Shown: in pieces, positions 23,034 through 37,977 of the stretch
Layout: the number at the start of each line of letters is the position of its first letter
Numbering within the stretch: the first letter of the stretch is position 1
Source of the DNA: Sinotaia quadrata
Lineage: Eukaryota > Mollusca > Gastropoda > Architaenioglossa > Viviparidae
Direction of reading: 5' to 3'
Assembly (NCBI GenBank): GCA_028829895.1
Contig: CM054178.1
Coordinates: 64,386,335-64,450,334 of the forward strand
Length of the DNA stretch: 64,000 nucleotides
Position numbers and translations under genes: made by a program
Notes under the pieces: generated by a model
The model's database searches: none
What the model saw: only the letters and a program-made list of their open reading frames with translations
Told to the model about the DNA's origin: nothing

Positions 23034-26000
23034 GTATGCGTGCCTTGGCAGCATTTAATTATTATACAATTTTCTACATAGGTATTTATTTAACTTTTCT
23101 ATGTTAATAATTTATTTCACTTTTCTATGTATGTTTTTATTTAACTATTCATCTTAAGTCTTCATTTAACTGTTCTAAGTAAGTCTTCGTTTAACTGTTC
23201 TACGTAAGTTTTAACTGTTCTACATGTCTTCATTTAACTGTTCTATGTAAGTTTTAACTGTTCTACGTAAGTTTTAACTGTTCTATGTAAGTTTTAACTG
23301 TTCTACGTAAGTTTTAACTGTTCTACGTAAGTTTTAACTCTTCTACGTAAGTTTTAACTGTTCTACGTAAGTTTTAACTGTTCTACGTAAGTTTTAACTA
23401 TTCTACGTAAGTTTTAACTGTTCTACATGTCTTCATTTAACTGTTCTACGTAAGTTTTAACTGTTCTACGTAAGTTTTAACTGTTCTACGTAAGTTTTAA
23501 CTATTCTACGTAAGTCTTCATTTCAGTTATCTATATAAGTCTTTGTACAATGTTTTACTTAAGTCTTCATTTAACTTTTCTATGTAAGCTTATAATAATA
23601 TTATCCAATGGTTATGATTTATGAGAACAAGACCAGCCAATATGCTCAGATCAAAAGGTTTACCTGCTGTAGAAAATTATATTCTCTGATCAATTGAATT
23701 TGAAGTGGCAAAGAGGTTCGGTCTTAAAAGGTGGCCATAGCATGATGGTGTGTTAACTGATTAAGTGAGAGAGAATGGACTTAGAAATATTTCATGCATT
23801 TTTGTTATTAATATGTTATACTTGTGTTTTACATAAGATGTATTATGTGAGTAGACTATTATTTCTACAAATGTTTGAACTAATACGTTCGAGCATAGTA
23901 TGCAAGCACTCAGCATTTTGTTTTGATATGTTGTATTTATTATGCTGCCTACGTGTTTCGGGCTAATAAATACTGTTGCAGGAAATTGTAAGTTGAAGCT
24001 TGAACGTAAGAAAGAATGGAGTTATAAAGTGATAGGCTGGAAACTTAGTGTTACTCCCTGATTGTGTTTTTCAGGTGAAGCAGCCTTTTCCTTTTGTATA
24101 TGATTTGAACCTCCTGGTTTACTGTTTGTAAACTGCTATGACCAACCATGGTACAGACAAAGAGCAGTGTGTAAGTGTAAGAATACACTACATTCCCCTG
24201 ATGTATATTGGCGAGATATGCTGACTACATCGAGCAATTTCTGGTGTAGAGAAGTTGCTGGAAATCGCTACATTTATTGTTCTGCTTGAAGGAGTTGACA
24301 CGGCAAAATAAGCGCCTAGGTTAACTGGAGAGAATAAATAGTGGAACTATGTTTTCAACATGCAAGTGAAACATGTGGAACTGATATAATAATAGCGGAC
24401 AATAAACGTGTCTTTATTACAAAAGTGTGCAAAAGAGTTTAGGGCTTAAAGCAGGTTATGTAGAAATTGCTTATTGCTTATCTCTAATAACTCAATTTCT
24501 TTTCTCTGATAAGAACTATCTTGTGATTTGTATTGATTTGTTGAAGTGTATTTTTCTGGATAAAGATTGTGCAGTAGGAAATTATTCAATCGTGGTTTCC
24601 TTGAAATTTTGATGTCTAGTAACTTATTTCATTGTATTTGTCATGTGTATATTTGATTGTTGACGAAATAAATTTATTGACCTTCTTACACATATTGGCA
24701 ACATTATTTTGGATGAGAAAATGGATGGATGGGGCTCGCGAAATATAGATTAAAGACGGATTTATCTTCTTTTTAGTAAGAAGTTTTTCTTACTAAACTA
24801 CATTTAGTAAATGTTTTTCTTTAATGTGGTGGAAGAGAGAAAACGTTTACATCGCTCGCATATCCGCCAAGTGAGAGAAGACGAGTGGTGCCTGCTGGAA
24901 AATTATTAATAATATAAATTAAGATTCCCATCACTTGTAATTAGTTCTGAATGATTAATTAATTTATAATAATAATAATAATAATAATAATTAACTAAGT
25001 GGCGTTGGCGTCACACTTCATTTATGTTGTTGCTTGACTAACCTTTCATGTGTTGACAGTTTCACATGTAGGAATATTGTACACTTTACAACACACCTGT
25101 ATATATGACGTTATATAAGTTATAATATGAATTGATAACACTCTTAATTTGCTGTTGTTGATTGACCGTCAAATTAAGTATTGACTGATCTGTCTTGTCT
25201 TGCAGAATTATTTTTACGTCAAGGTAAGCTGTACTTTGGACAATACTGTGGCGTTAGTGTGCAAGACGCCATAACGCATTTCAACAGAATGTTACCAATC
25301 CTTTCTAGACCTGACTTTCCATCCACACCATTAGATTATCGATCTACATCTGCAGACCTTTCGCTCACACCTATAGACCTCTACCGCTGTGCAGAGTGCG
25401 GAAGGTTGCTTACCTACGAGTACAATGGCAGACATTTTCAGTTGCCTCCATCTCCGCCTAAATTTGTACCTCTGAGACAAATCCAGAGCTGCCAGTGTAA
25501 CGAAAGATTGACAACGGCAAAAAATCTGTTTGCCCAAGAGCAAATTGGCGAGGCTTACAGGGAGCTGACTTTCTTAATAACATGCAGTGTCAAAGGTCAA
25601 GACCATCATAAAGTTACGAGTAGTGCTCTAGAGCTGGTCGTTGGGCGTTTAAAGAACTCGCCAGTTTCAGGTAAATGTCATCGTAGATTTTATTGTGAAT
25701 TTTATATTTGATCAGCGAGGTTTACTATAATACAGCTGAAAGTTTATTAGTGAGATTTATTATAATACATCTGATATTTGATTAGTGAGTTTTACTATAA
25801 TCTATCTGTTTATTAGTGAGTTTTAGTATATTATTAACTGATAATTGAACAGTGAGTTTTATATTATAATATAACTGATAGTTTATTAGTGTGTTTTACT
25901 ATAATATTGCTGATAGTTTATTCATGAGTTTTTCTATGAATAACTCTTTTTCTATGAAAAACTATCAGCTTACTAGTGTGTTTTCCGATCATATAGCTGA

Positions 26001-26290
26001 TAGTCTATTAGTGAGTTTTACTGTAATATAGCTGATATTTGATCATTGAGTTTCACTATAATATAGTTGATAGTTTACTAGTGAGTTTTACTATAATATT
26101 GCTAAATGTGTCTTCACTAACTATTCTGTGCAATTGTCACAAGTAATCGACTAACAGTTAAAAATAATTATGATAGTAATCAAGCTGATGTCACTGATAA
26201 GTAGTGATTATTTTAATCAACAGTTAATGAGTACTTTACACAATAAAGTTTATAATTGTGCTTTTATTGCAGTAACCCTGTGCACGAATG

Positions 26291-26362
<72 letters not shown>

Positions 26363-26419
26363 TGTGTGTGTGTGTGTGTATTAAACAAGACAGAAATATG
26401 GATGAGTAGATAGATAGAC

Positions 26420-26492
<73 letters not shown>

Positions 26493-26582
26493 AATAGATA
26501 GATAGATAAAAAGATAGACCGTTAGATGGATGGATGGATAGATAGATAGATAGATAGATAGATGGATGGATGGATGGATGGT

Positions 26583-26622
<40 letters not shown>

Positions 26623-29600
26623 CAGACAATGTGTGTGCTTATATTAAGGGGTTGGACTGACTGATGATGAAGTAATGTGTGTGTCTGCATGTGTGTAGAT
26701 TTGATTATTGAAATTATAACTTAATATGCATTTATTTATTCCATAACTTGCCACAGAAGTGCCGAAAGAATTACTCTCCAAAATACCTGAAAAGAGGTTC
26801 CAACAGATCCTTGAGATGATGGCCTTAGAGAAATTGTGGGAACAACTGGCAGACATGATGTCACAGGTTCAGGCACAGAGAAAATTGTCCGGCAATTCAG
26901 CACAGAACATCTCTCTCACCAACCTAGTGACCAGCAAGAAGTTTCGCGGACAGCAAGCCCGCCGCCTACAGGTTACTAAGCTCTTGCTTAGTATGAAGCG
27001 AGCGTCATACAATTAAAATTAAAATTAACACAATAATTTTCTTAAATATTATTTATAAATTCAAGTAACATGCCCTACAATGATAAATACTTTAACAAAT
27101 CAGGCACTAAAACTGTTCTAACTCTATATTTATTAATTTCAAAGTATGGCTACCTCGATAAGCTGGGTTAATTGATAAATAATTCACCTAATTAATCACT
27201 ATAATTCCACCCATTAAGGATTTTATGACTGATGATGATAAATCTCGGTCGAGCCTCAGAACTTCTTTAATGAACTGTAACATTTATCCACAGTGAGTGT
27301 TATGGGATTCAAATCTATAATGTCACATATCAGCTACACTATTGTCCATACTTAGGGGGGCACTTACTGAAGATATGGTAGGTATTCAAATTTGGAAATA
27401 AATATTCTTCTATCAAGTTGAAAGTTTAAGTTTTAACAATAATTAAGGAATTAATATAAACAAAATAAAAATAACAAATTGAAATTGAGCATATAATATA
27501 AAAGGATCTTTAAGTTTGGACAAAGACAAATTCATGTGCCTGGACATATTTGTGCACAACTAATAACAAATTGCACTGTTAATTAAACACTTAATTTCCT
27601 AAATCAGTTCAGTCACTGTGGTGCGTACTTGGCACATAGATTATCATAAAGAAAATACGGAATGTATTGTACTTCACAGCACTTGTGATATTTCCCCCAA
27701 TTCCTACAGTTCTGTTAAATGGTCTTTTCACTTCAAAAATAATGTGACATGATACAAGAAATAAAACATAAATAGAGTAAGAAAAAAGAAATAACCATAG
27801 AAATAGAATTATGATTCACGTGCTTGAACATTAACCACAATGCGTCTCCCTGAATCCTCTAGTTTTACAACAGACATAAGGACCACTCTCAGCCGCTGAA
27901 TATACAGACATCACTTAAACCTTGTGCCACTCTCAGCCACTGAATATACAGACATCACTAAAACCTTGTGCCACTCTCAGCCACTGAATATACAGACATC
28001 ACTAAAACCTTGTGCCACTCTCAGCCACTAAATATACAGACATCACTAAAACCTGGTGCCACTCTCAGCCACTGAATATGCAGACATCACTATAACCTGG
28101 TACCACTCTCAGCCACTGAATATACAGACATCACTATAACCTGGTGCCACTCTCAGCCACTGAATATACAGACAGATGTCACTAAGACCTGGCACCCGAT
28201 GGCTGACAGTCAATTCTCCAGGTCAGGTCATTGCCACGTTGGCCACTCTTACAAATGAAAGAATACAGCACCATCACCTGGTCATTTTCATGTCTATGGA
28301 AACTATTCTTCTGGAGTGTACAATGACGTCATGAAGCAAGTTCGGTCTCACTCCTGGTCCAGCACAAGCAAGAATGAAGAAACCAAGAAAACAGAAAAGA
28401 AAGAAAAGATTGCATGAGTGTTTACGTTCACTGCCAAGGCCGTCAAATGGCTCGACTGCTAGTGAGAATAGTCTATTCACAAAACAAGATGTCCAGTGAA
28501 ATATCTTAATCTCCCACCCTAGTGGTACACAATTTACTTGTAAGCTGATTTGTGATTGGGATTGTTTGCCTTAATTCAAATGCTATGCTTTAAAGGATTA
28601 CAAACATCATTGCCTTGAACCATGCTACTATTGTATAGAGACATAGTTTAAATTTCTGGCCTTCAAACTTACACACGTGATGAAGTGGACAGTCGAAGAC
28701 CTGCTGACTAAACGGGTTCGATTATGTAGTCCAGAAGTGGACTTTCTAAAGCTGTGGGTGCCTTCACAAAACCAAACTTTATATTTGACTGACAAATGAC
28801 GGAACATTTCAATGTACAAGGTGTACATGTACAGAGGCATCAAGAAAGCGCCGAGACGTGGATCACGCATGGAATTAAGAGATCCTAAAAGTCAAGACTG
28901 GTTTTGTAGGTGTAAAGGACGTTTTAAGACATTTTTAATGATGCAATGGGTGTGACTATGCCTGAGTCCTAAAAGTAGTTCTATTTAAAGGACCTTAAAT
29001 TTGAGAAATGGTGTTCGTGATGATAGATAACACTAATGATACGAAAGCGAGAGAAAGAGAACACACGATGAGGCCAGAAACAAAACACTGTCTTTCAACC
29101 TTGCGTCTTTCCATTGTACTAGTACATAGTTTGTCACACATTTCGTATGCCATTAAACACACGTATCCAAGAAACACGCTTATGCCGTGGATCACACATG
29201 CCAAGCAGTATACATATGCAGTGGAGCACACATGCCAAGTTTCACACTTATGCAGTGGAGCACACATGGCAAGTAGCACATTTATGCACTGGAGCACACA
29301 CGCCAAGGAGCACAACACTTTTGCCTTGGAGCACACGTATGCAGGGAGACATTTATGCCATGGAACACACTTATTCAGTGGAGCACATTTATGCCGTGGA
29401 GCATACATGCCAATTAGCTCACTTATGCATTGGAGCACACATGCCAAGAGCACACTTATGCAGGGAGACATGTATGCCATTAAACACACTTATACAGTGG
29501 AGCACATTTACGTCATGGAACACATTTATGCATTGAATCACTCTCGTGCCATGGAGCACATTTATGCCGTGGAACACATTTATGCAGTAGAGCACATTCA

Positions 29601-32600
29601 TGCACTGGAGCACATGTATACAATGGAACACACTTATGTCAAGGAGCACACTTATGCATCTATGGAACTTTATGCACAGTTGTAGGAGAATTATTACCAA
29701 AAGTGGAATGTGGACATTTTTATCTTGTTCATCCATGGGAATAGTTAGATTGAACAAGTAAAGTAAAGTAAGCCATCAAGAGGATGTACGTACATCCCGA
29801 TTAAATGCTTCACGCCCATGGCCAAACTTTCACTAAATAACCAGACGACCTCTGACATTGGCGCTGAAAAGGCTATTTAGCAAGAGTAACGGAATGTATT
29901 TCGATCGCACAAACATGAAAAGATTGAATTTTCATATTATATTTTTAGATCTGTTTGAAGAGAAATAACTTCCTTTGTTATTGTCTTTTGGTGGGGGTGA
30001 TTTGATGGCTTGGTTTGCACAGCATAAGGGGGTGGGTTTAGATTCCTTAATCTCAAGGCACCGCAAACCAGGACACCGTCAGAATAATTCAAAGTCCACA
30101 TTAAATGTACATCCAAATTTTCTTTGTTCTCAGATCTTAAACATATTACTAGACAATGGTGTTCGAGTGCCCTCTCGTGTCCAGGCCAAGAAGGCTCTCC
30201 TGAATTCACTGAAGCATGAGGAGTATGGAGTGGTCAAGAGACTGATTGAGGCGGGTGTTGACCCGCGTTTTCTGAGTTTGCAGCGTGGCGACACGCCCTA
30301 CCTCGCAGCTTTCACGATCGCCCTTTGCCGAGATAAAGGTAGGTGAGCACTCATGCGAGAATGTGTGTACGTGTCTGTGTATTTATATGTGCTTGGCATT
30401 GTGTCGTTTGCGTGACATGACAGCAGCAACTTAAGACACTATATATCTCGATTTGCGTGACGTGAAAGGAGCAAGTTAAGTCACGACATATCTCGAGTTG
30501 CAAACACAAGGAAATAAATCCTCAACAAGCACACATCATAAGTAAGAAACATTAATAATTTTAAACAGGAACATTTTCTAAATTTTATTTTATAAATCAT
30601 AGACACAGATATATATCTGTTAATCTGATGCATCAGATATACCAAAGTTTCATTGGGCTCGTTTCTCCAATAGCAATAATTTGCAAGTGCCCGTGCATAT
30701 TATAATTAATCTCACAATCTGGTCGTAAGTGTGAATATTATGACTTTATTGTCTATTTTTACATATATTATTTGATTGATTTCTTAAACAATTTCCTTTG
30801 CTATCTTATCTTCAAAGGGAACTTCGACCTTTGTAATCTTCTACTCAGCATGCACAGAAATGATCCTGAAAAATACACATTCTTGGATCCAACGAAAGAC
30901 AAAAGTGTCTTTAAACTTGTCCTCGCAGTTAATGAAAACGAACTTGTAGTTACGGCTAAAGAAATGATTGAAAATCACAGATTTTCCTCTGATACCAGTC
31001 GGCAATCTGGCAACTATTTCACAAGCAGTCAAGTCACCTCGACAAAGACACTCCTAGCCACAGCCACAAAAGATCAGTCCATTGCATCTCAGGAAGAGAT
31101 CGATACCATTCAGCCTTTCATCAGTGGTGACGTCATTGATGATCCTATGCGTATTGGGAATAGCGCGGCAATGGCAACAATTACACAAGAAAATTCAACA
31201 TACTTAGAAAACAGGAACGGTCAAGTTGCAGCCAAACCTTCTGGTATGAAAAGTTCTCAGCACACTGGATTACACGCGACAGGTAGGGGTGTCTCCCAAA
31301 GACCAGGTCGATCTAAAAAGATACGAAACAAAAGGAAACATTTATCACGTCATCATCCTAACTTTCAATCAAAACCTGTCGAAGACCAACATGTTGTTCC
31401 GGTAAAATCCCCACCGACTCCAGCTCTGCGTGTGTCGACTCCTTATGAGATTCTCTCCCTTCTCATCAAAGATCTGGAAAAGTTAACAATAAGAGAACTG
31501 GAAATTGGTCGCTCTTTCAACATGGAATTACAATCCACATCCACAGCATTAAAGCGTGTAGAACCGAGCGACCCTCTAAAACACACGGGCAACACAACGT
31601 CAATAAAGCTTTCTGAAGATTCCACATTCCAAACCAAACCCCCTGGGATGCCTGCAAGCGGTGCCGATGACGTTGAAGAAGACAAGGAAGTTACAGAGTT
31701 ATGTAATTATATTACAAAATCTTGTAAAAGGGGGGGGGGGGTAGTTGAATTGCCTATTGCTCATTAATGTAACTTTGTCTTGCAGTCATGCATTTTACAG
31801 AAACATTAGACAGGTCTACTGTATATGTTGTATATTAAAATATCATTGACTGGAAATAATCTAACTGAAGTAAGCCCTTAATCATAATTTTTTGTGGTAA
31901 TATTAGGCCGTGAAAATATGTGACATTAGCAATATGAGAAAGTGAGAAAAATTAGACATTAAGAAACGTTACAATGTGAGACCGTGAAAAAAAAGAGACA
32001 TTAACAATCTGAGACCGTCAGAAAACTGAGATATTAAGAATCGTTAGCAACGAGAAACGTGAGAAATATGAGACATTAACAATCGTTAGCAATGTGAGGC
32101 CCTGAGAAACATGAGAAATTAGCAATGTGAGGCCGTGAGTAAAATGAGACATTACTAATTAATCGTTAACAATGTGAGGCCTTGAAAATATGAGACATTA
32201 GCAATGTGAGGCCACGAAAATGTGAGACATTATCGATGTAAGACCGTGAGAAACATGAGACATTAGCAAAGTGAAGCCGTGAGATATAGAAGACATTAAC
32301 AATGTAAATCCCTGAGTAATATGAAACTTTAGTATTTTGAGGCCGTGAGTGTGATGAAGTTGTGAGTATTATGGAAATAATATTAAGAAAACAGTAATAC
32401 AAGTTTTAAGGCAGAGTGAAGGATCCTGTGTAGTGCGAAATTTACGATTTAGATAAAGGTTTGTGGTTTTATTCTACTCGAATCGGATAAATGTACTACT
32501 TGAGCGTGTACTTCATACCCCGATTAACTTCTCATGATAAGAGCGGCCATTTTTTATTTCTGGTGAAGAGCATTATAAGAAATGCATTACGTTCTTAGGT

Positions 32601-35600
32601 CTACGTTACGTCAATGGCACTAGTTATTTAATTAACACTTACTCGATAAACAATAGTATTATTATTCAGTAGTTCTCATGACTGCTGTTGAATGTCGCTT
32701 GTGAACTAAGGACTCATAAATATAATCTTACCAAGATTCCGAGGGATCCAAGGTTTTACTTAGGATGTGGGTACTGCCTAGGAGGGTTGAATTAAGTAAC
32801 GGGACGCGTCTGGGGTTTCCGGAGAGTTTATTCAGATAATCTTCCAACTCAAATGTTATGTTCCCCAATGTTCCCATCACTATAGGTAACACTTTTACGT
32901 TTACAATCCACAGTCTGTAGATTTCTAGTTTGAGATCTTGGTACTTTTCTACTTTTTCTCTTTCTTTTGATTTTATGTTTCTATCATTTGGGACAGCAAT
33001 ATCAATGATTGCTGCTGTTCTGTTGGACTTATTGAGAATTATTATTATTGATATTGTTGTGTTATTATTATTATTGTTACTGTTATTTACGAATAATGTG
33101 TACTTCTGCATTAATATCTTTATTACACATATTTGTAGTTTATTTTATTACGAGATAGAAAGCTACTTTAGCAATATTGGAAGCATTTTTTTCTTCTCCT
33201 TTGTATTTATTTGTAAATGACGTCATTAAACGTATCATACTATTGTTAGTCATATCAAAACATGATGCATTTTAATCATCTTCCGAGATCCATTTCATTA
33301 CTAATCAAGTGCAGGACAAAAAAGGTCTCATGAAATATGCTTCCCATAAAAGATGCTCAAAATAAAATATAAATAACATATTATTAATAATGAGCTCTTT
33401 AAAACGTATGATTAATTTGTGTATTTATATCTAACTCTTTACCCTGTGTAAATGTGGACCTCTCAATAATAAACCGCAAAGGAGAAAGAAGTCCACTTAT
33501 CTGCATTGAGATATTTCTTAATACCTTGCAGGATGACGAAAGGTTGGATAATTTGAAGTTTGCAGACTTACTGTGGGAAGTGGAATGTACTGTCGGTGTG
33601 TGTAAAATGATGCTGGGCGACCGCTTACCGCCATACCTGAAACAGCGAGTTGTGCGCGCCATTAAGTTGCTGGCCAGTGGAGAGTGGGGAAAAAGGCTCA
33701 ACAAAACGGTATTTTATGTTTCGGTTCAAAAGTGTAAAAGGAGGTTGTCGTATCATTGCAATGATTACCGCTCTCTAGCGTTCCTTCTTTTCTTTCTTTC
33801 TTGTGAGAAACAATTCATTTATATCAGGACTAAAAGACAAACTGCAAACTATAAACCATTAAAGACCCACCTTTTCAAGAGCATAGTTCTCTACTCAAAC
33901 AAACTGTAAAGTATAAATCAGTCAAAGACCACATTTTTCTTAGTAAGTATAATTTCCTACTCAAACAAATTGTAAGGTATAAATCAGTCAGCGAGCAACT
34001 TAGCAAAAAGTAAATTTCCATAAGGTATTGTAACGATAAATCAAGGAACAAATTTTTAGAAAGCACAATTTCCTGCTCATACTAAACTTTATTGGATTGG
34101 GCAGACAATTTAATATGATGAACTAAAAATCTACATAATATTATTATTATCAGCTTGATGCTCATCGGATGTCATAGGGAGGATTTATAATGACCAAAAA
34201 TGATGATGATGATGACGATGACGACGACGACGGTGATGGTGATGGTGGTATGGCACCCTTCTATACCTAGTTAATATTATGGTCCGTCTTTAATAATCTA
34301 ATAACTCACTAATTAATACAAAACTCAAATGAAATTTAAACGACCATAACTAACTTCAGGTACTACATTTTTTTTATACAATGACCACTTGTCATATTCG
34401 ACAGGGGAATATACGTAGCTAAAGCTTTCTCAGAAGAAGTAACTTGCTTATCAGTCATATAATGCTTTCACACAAGACGTAATCTCCTTATCAGTCGTAT
34501 AACGCATTTACACAAGAAGTAACCTACTTATCAGTCATATAACGCTTTCACTCAAAAAGTAGCCTACCTATCAGTTACATAACGCTTTCACACAAGATGT
34601 AACTTACATATCAGTTACATAACGCTTTCACACAAGATGTAACTTACATATCAGTTACATAACGCTTTCACACAAGATGTAACTTACATATCAGTCACAT
34701 AACGCTTTCACTCAAGAAGTAAACTACTTATCAGTGACATTTCAAAGTACTGCACTGGACTTCTGTAACTGAAGGAATTATACTGATCTGTTTAATTTAA
34801 ATAGTTCCTCTCTGAATTTTTTTCAAGCAAAATAAATACACGTAAGAAGTTTATAATAATATTTATTTAACCGCTTAGCTTGTTTGGAATACTTGGTGGA
34901 GATTGAAAATACAGAGACAATTTTACACCAATACCATCTCAATAATCACTTCAATAATAACAAACAAATACTGGAAATTAAACAATAGCGTTATAAACAA
35001 AATGGCGTTAAGCTCCTCTCATAAGAAAAAGGTAGAGAAAGAAAAAAATCATAATGAAATGTTACAACCTGACGAGTGGATAGTGCACTTCGTAATCGTT
35101 AGGTAGTGTTCACAATCGAAATCCCAATTACTCTTTGTTCATTAAAGTAGCTCGACATACTGTTTTGTACATAAAGGAGCCTATAACTGGAATAACAACA
35201 AAGATGATCCACTGATAGAAGCAGTATAGATGAGTAGATTATACCTCCTCCACAAAGAGAAAAGGAAACATGGAAGAAACAACGAAGCAAGCATTAACAC
35301 ATGCCTGGAGCCAAAAACCTCTCCATGGCCAGTACGCGCCACAATCTGATGAAATATCAACAAAACAATCAACATACAGAAGGGTGAAAGAGTTTTAAAG
35401 CACAAACATACAGAAGGTTGAGAGAGTTTTAAAGCACAAACATACAGAAGGTTGAAAGAGTTTTAAAGCACAAACATACAGAAGGGTGAAAGAGTTTTAA
35501 AGCACAAACATACAGAAGGGTGAAAGAGTTTTAAAGCACAAACATACAGAAGGGTGAAAGAGTTTTAAAGCACAAACATACGCTCTAATAATAGCAACAC

Positions 35601-36974
35601 AAGGTTAAGCACTAAACAAGAAATCATACGAAACAAAACTTATTAAATTCTCAAATGATTCCAAATGCAGACTCTGCAGATCCATGGATGAAACAACAGG
35701 ACATACTATCTTGATTTCAGGTTCAAGCTGGAAGAGAATACACCAAAAGACACAACGAAGTGAAAATATTGTGGGACTTCGAGATAAGAACAGATCGGGT
35801 AATTCCTGCACGAAGACCAGACATAGTAGTTCTCAATAAGTCCAACAGAACAGTAACAATCATTGATGTCGCTGTTCCAAGTGATAGAAACATAAAACAA
35901 AAGAAAGAAAAATAAGAAAAATACCAAGACCTCAGATTAGAAATTGAGAGACTGGAATGTAAAAGCAGAAGTGATACCTGTAGTGATAAGAGCCTTGTGG
36001 AACATAACAACTGAGTTGGAAGTCTACCTGAATAAACTCCCTGGAAACCACAGACTCGCCTCACTACTCAAAGCAGCGCTTCTAGGAAATCTCCTCATCC
36101 TCCGTAAAACTTTGGATCTCCCAAAGATTTGGTAAGATTCTGAGACCTTGGATCACAACCGATAGTCAAAAGAAGTCGTGGAAAAGAGGCATAAAATTAA
36201 TTTTTAAAATATTAAGAAAATGACGACGGTATTATGTCTGTGATTGTGAAGCTGATGATCCACAATCATATCATTAAATGTATACTTAGCGGTTAATAAT
36301 TAAATCTACAGGACATCCATAATAAAATAATCCTAACATGTATATCATCACTTTTGAAACTGTATAGCATCAATCAGTAAATATGCACAATGGAGCATTA
36401 ATTGATACTCCATTTTACTTTCAAACATCACCAATAGTTGCCGCCAACGACATGCCAGCAATAGCTTATCATCAGACAGTAAATGTTGTTAAGATGTTTC
36501 AGACAATGAAAGTAGAGGAATATAGTGCGTTCAAAGAATATTGTGAATACATTTTAAAAGGGAGTTGAGATATAATTGTATAAATAATTAACTTTAATTT
36601 CAGATCTCTAAACACGAAGACCACGTGCATCTACGTGAGGCCAAACTCAGTAAGGGCACCCGACTGCTGTGGGAGAAAGCCGTGGCCTTTTCTTCGCGAT
36701 TAAGTGGCAATGGTACCGGAAGAGGAAACATTTACACTGAGTTAATTCGTGTCTGGGACATTGTACTTGACCATGATGAGGTACAGTTTGTTCACTAGCA
36801 TCACAGAATGGGTCAAAGGGCACGCATGATGTGTGACATTATTACAAACAATTAAAAACATTCCGTTTTGAAATAGTCTAATATTTTTAATGACAGAACC
36901 ACTCACCCTGAAACAAGAGAATATAACAGTTCTAAATGGTTTAAAGACTATAAATATATAGACTGCATATCATC

Positions 36975-37050
<76 letters not shown>

Positions 37051-37696
37051 CGCACACTTCCCATGCACAGACGCACAACTGTTCTTTGCGTGTTTGGGTG
37101 TGAGTAATTAATTGATGTAATAGGTAGTGATTAGTGTATTTAAATATGTATGTAGGTATATGCATACGCTTATATATAAGTAATCATTGATGGATGAAAG
37201 CATCCATGGATAGATAGATGAATAAATGAAATTATTTGTCAAGTTATACATCTATGTACGTGTACACGTGTGTGTGTGTGTGTGTGTTATTATAAAAAAG
37301 AACATGTAATCAATAGAAGTCAAGCTCTAAATTATAACTGTTTTGTGTTGTAAGTACAGATAAGCACAGCCAAGGATCACGTGGTACAGTGCCATAAGCG
37401 AGGCAGGCAGAGCTTGATAAAGAAGAAGCTTAAGGGCTTACCAAATAATCAGTTTAAAGGTGGACTTAAAAGGCGATTACCGATACAGTTTATAGCAGCA
37501 GAAGACAATTTATCTCATGAAGTCAAATTCCTCTACCCATTAGCGAGTATCAGCTCCAGTGAATTTGAAATTCTTACATTCATTAACTTCTCCGATAACA
37601 TTGCTTCAAGGGCGATGGACTCCGTCGACGTAAGGGAACAGTATAAATTAAAAGTGTGATCACATTGTAGATAGATGGACACACAGTCATAATAAC

Positions 37697-37732
<36 letters not shown>

Positions 37733-37889
37733 CAAACAGACAGATAGATAGATAGATAGATAGGCAGGTAGGTAGGTAGTTAGATACATAGATAGATAGA
37801 TAGATAGATAGGCATGTAGGTAGTTAGATAGATAGTTAGATAGATAAGTAGACAGATAGATAGATAGACAGACAGACAGATAGATAGAC

Positions 37890-37977
<88 letters not shown>

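Noticed and set aside
23155..23525. CRISPR-like appearance of the 20-bp array
   Set aside because: There are no unique spacers between units, and the window is from an animal genome.
23775..23966. 63-codon hydrophobic frame in intron 1
   Set aside because: It lies within the dispersed inverted-repeat element and is broken in the other copies.
29008..29685. 225-codon plus-strand and 164-codon minus-strand frames
   Set aside because: Both are products of an 18-24-base array; the start region has no family features.
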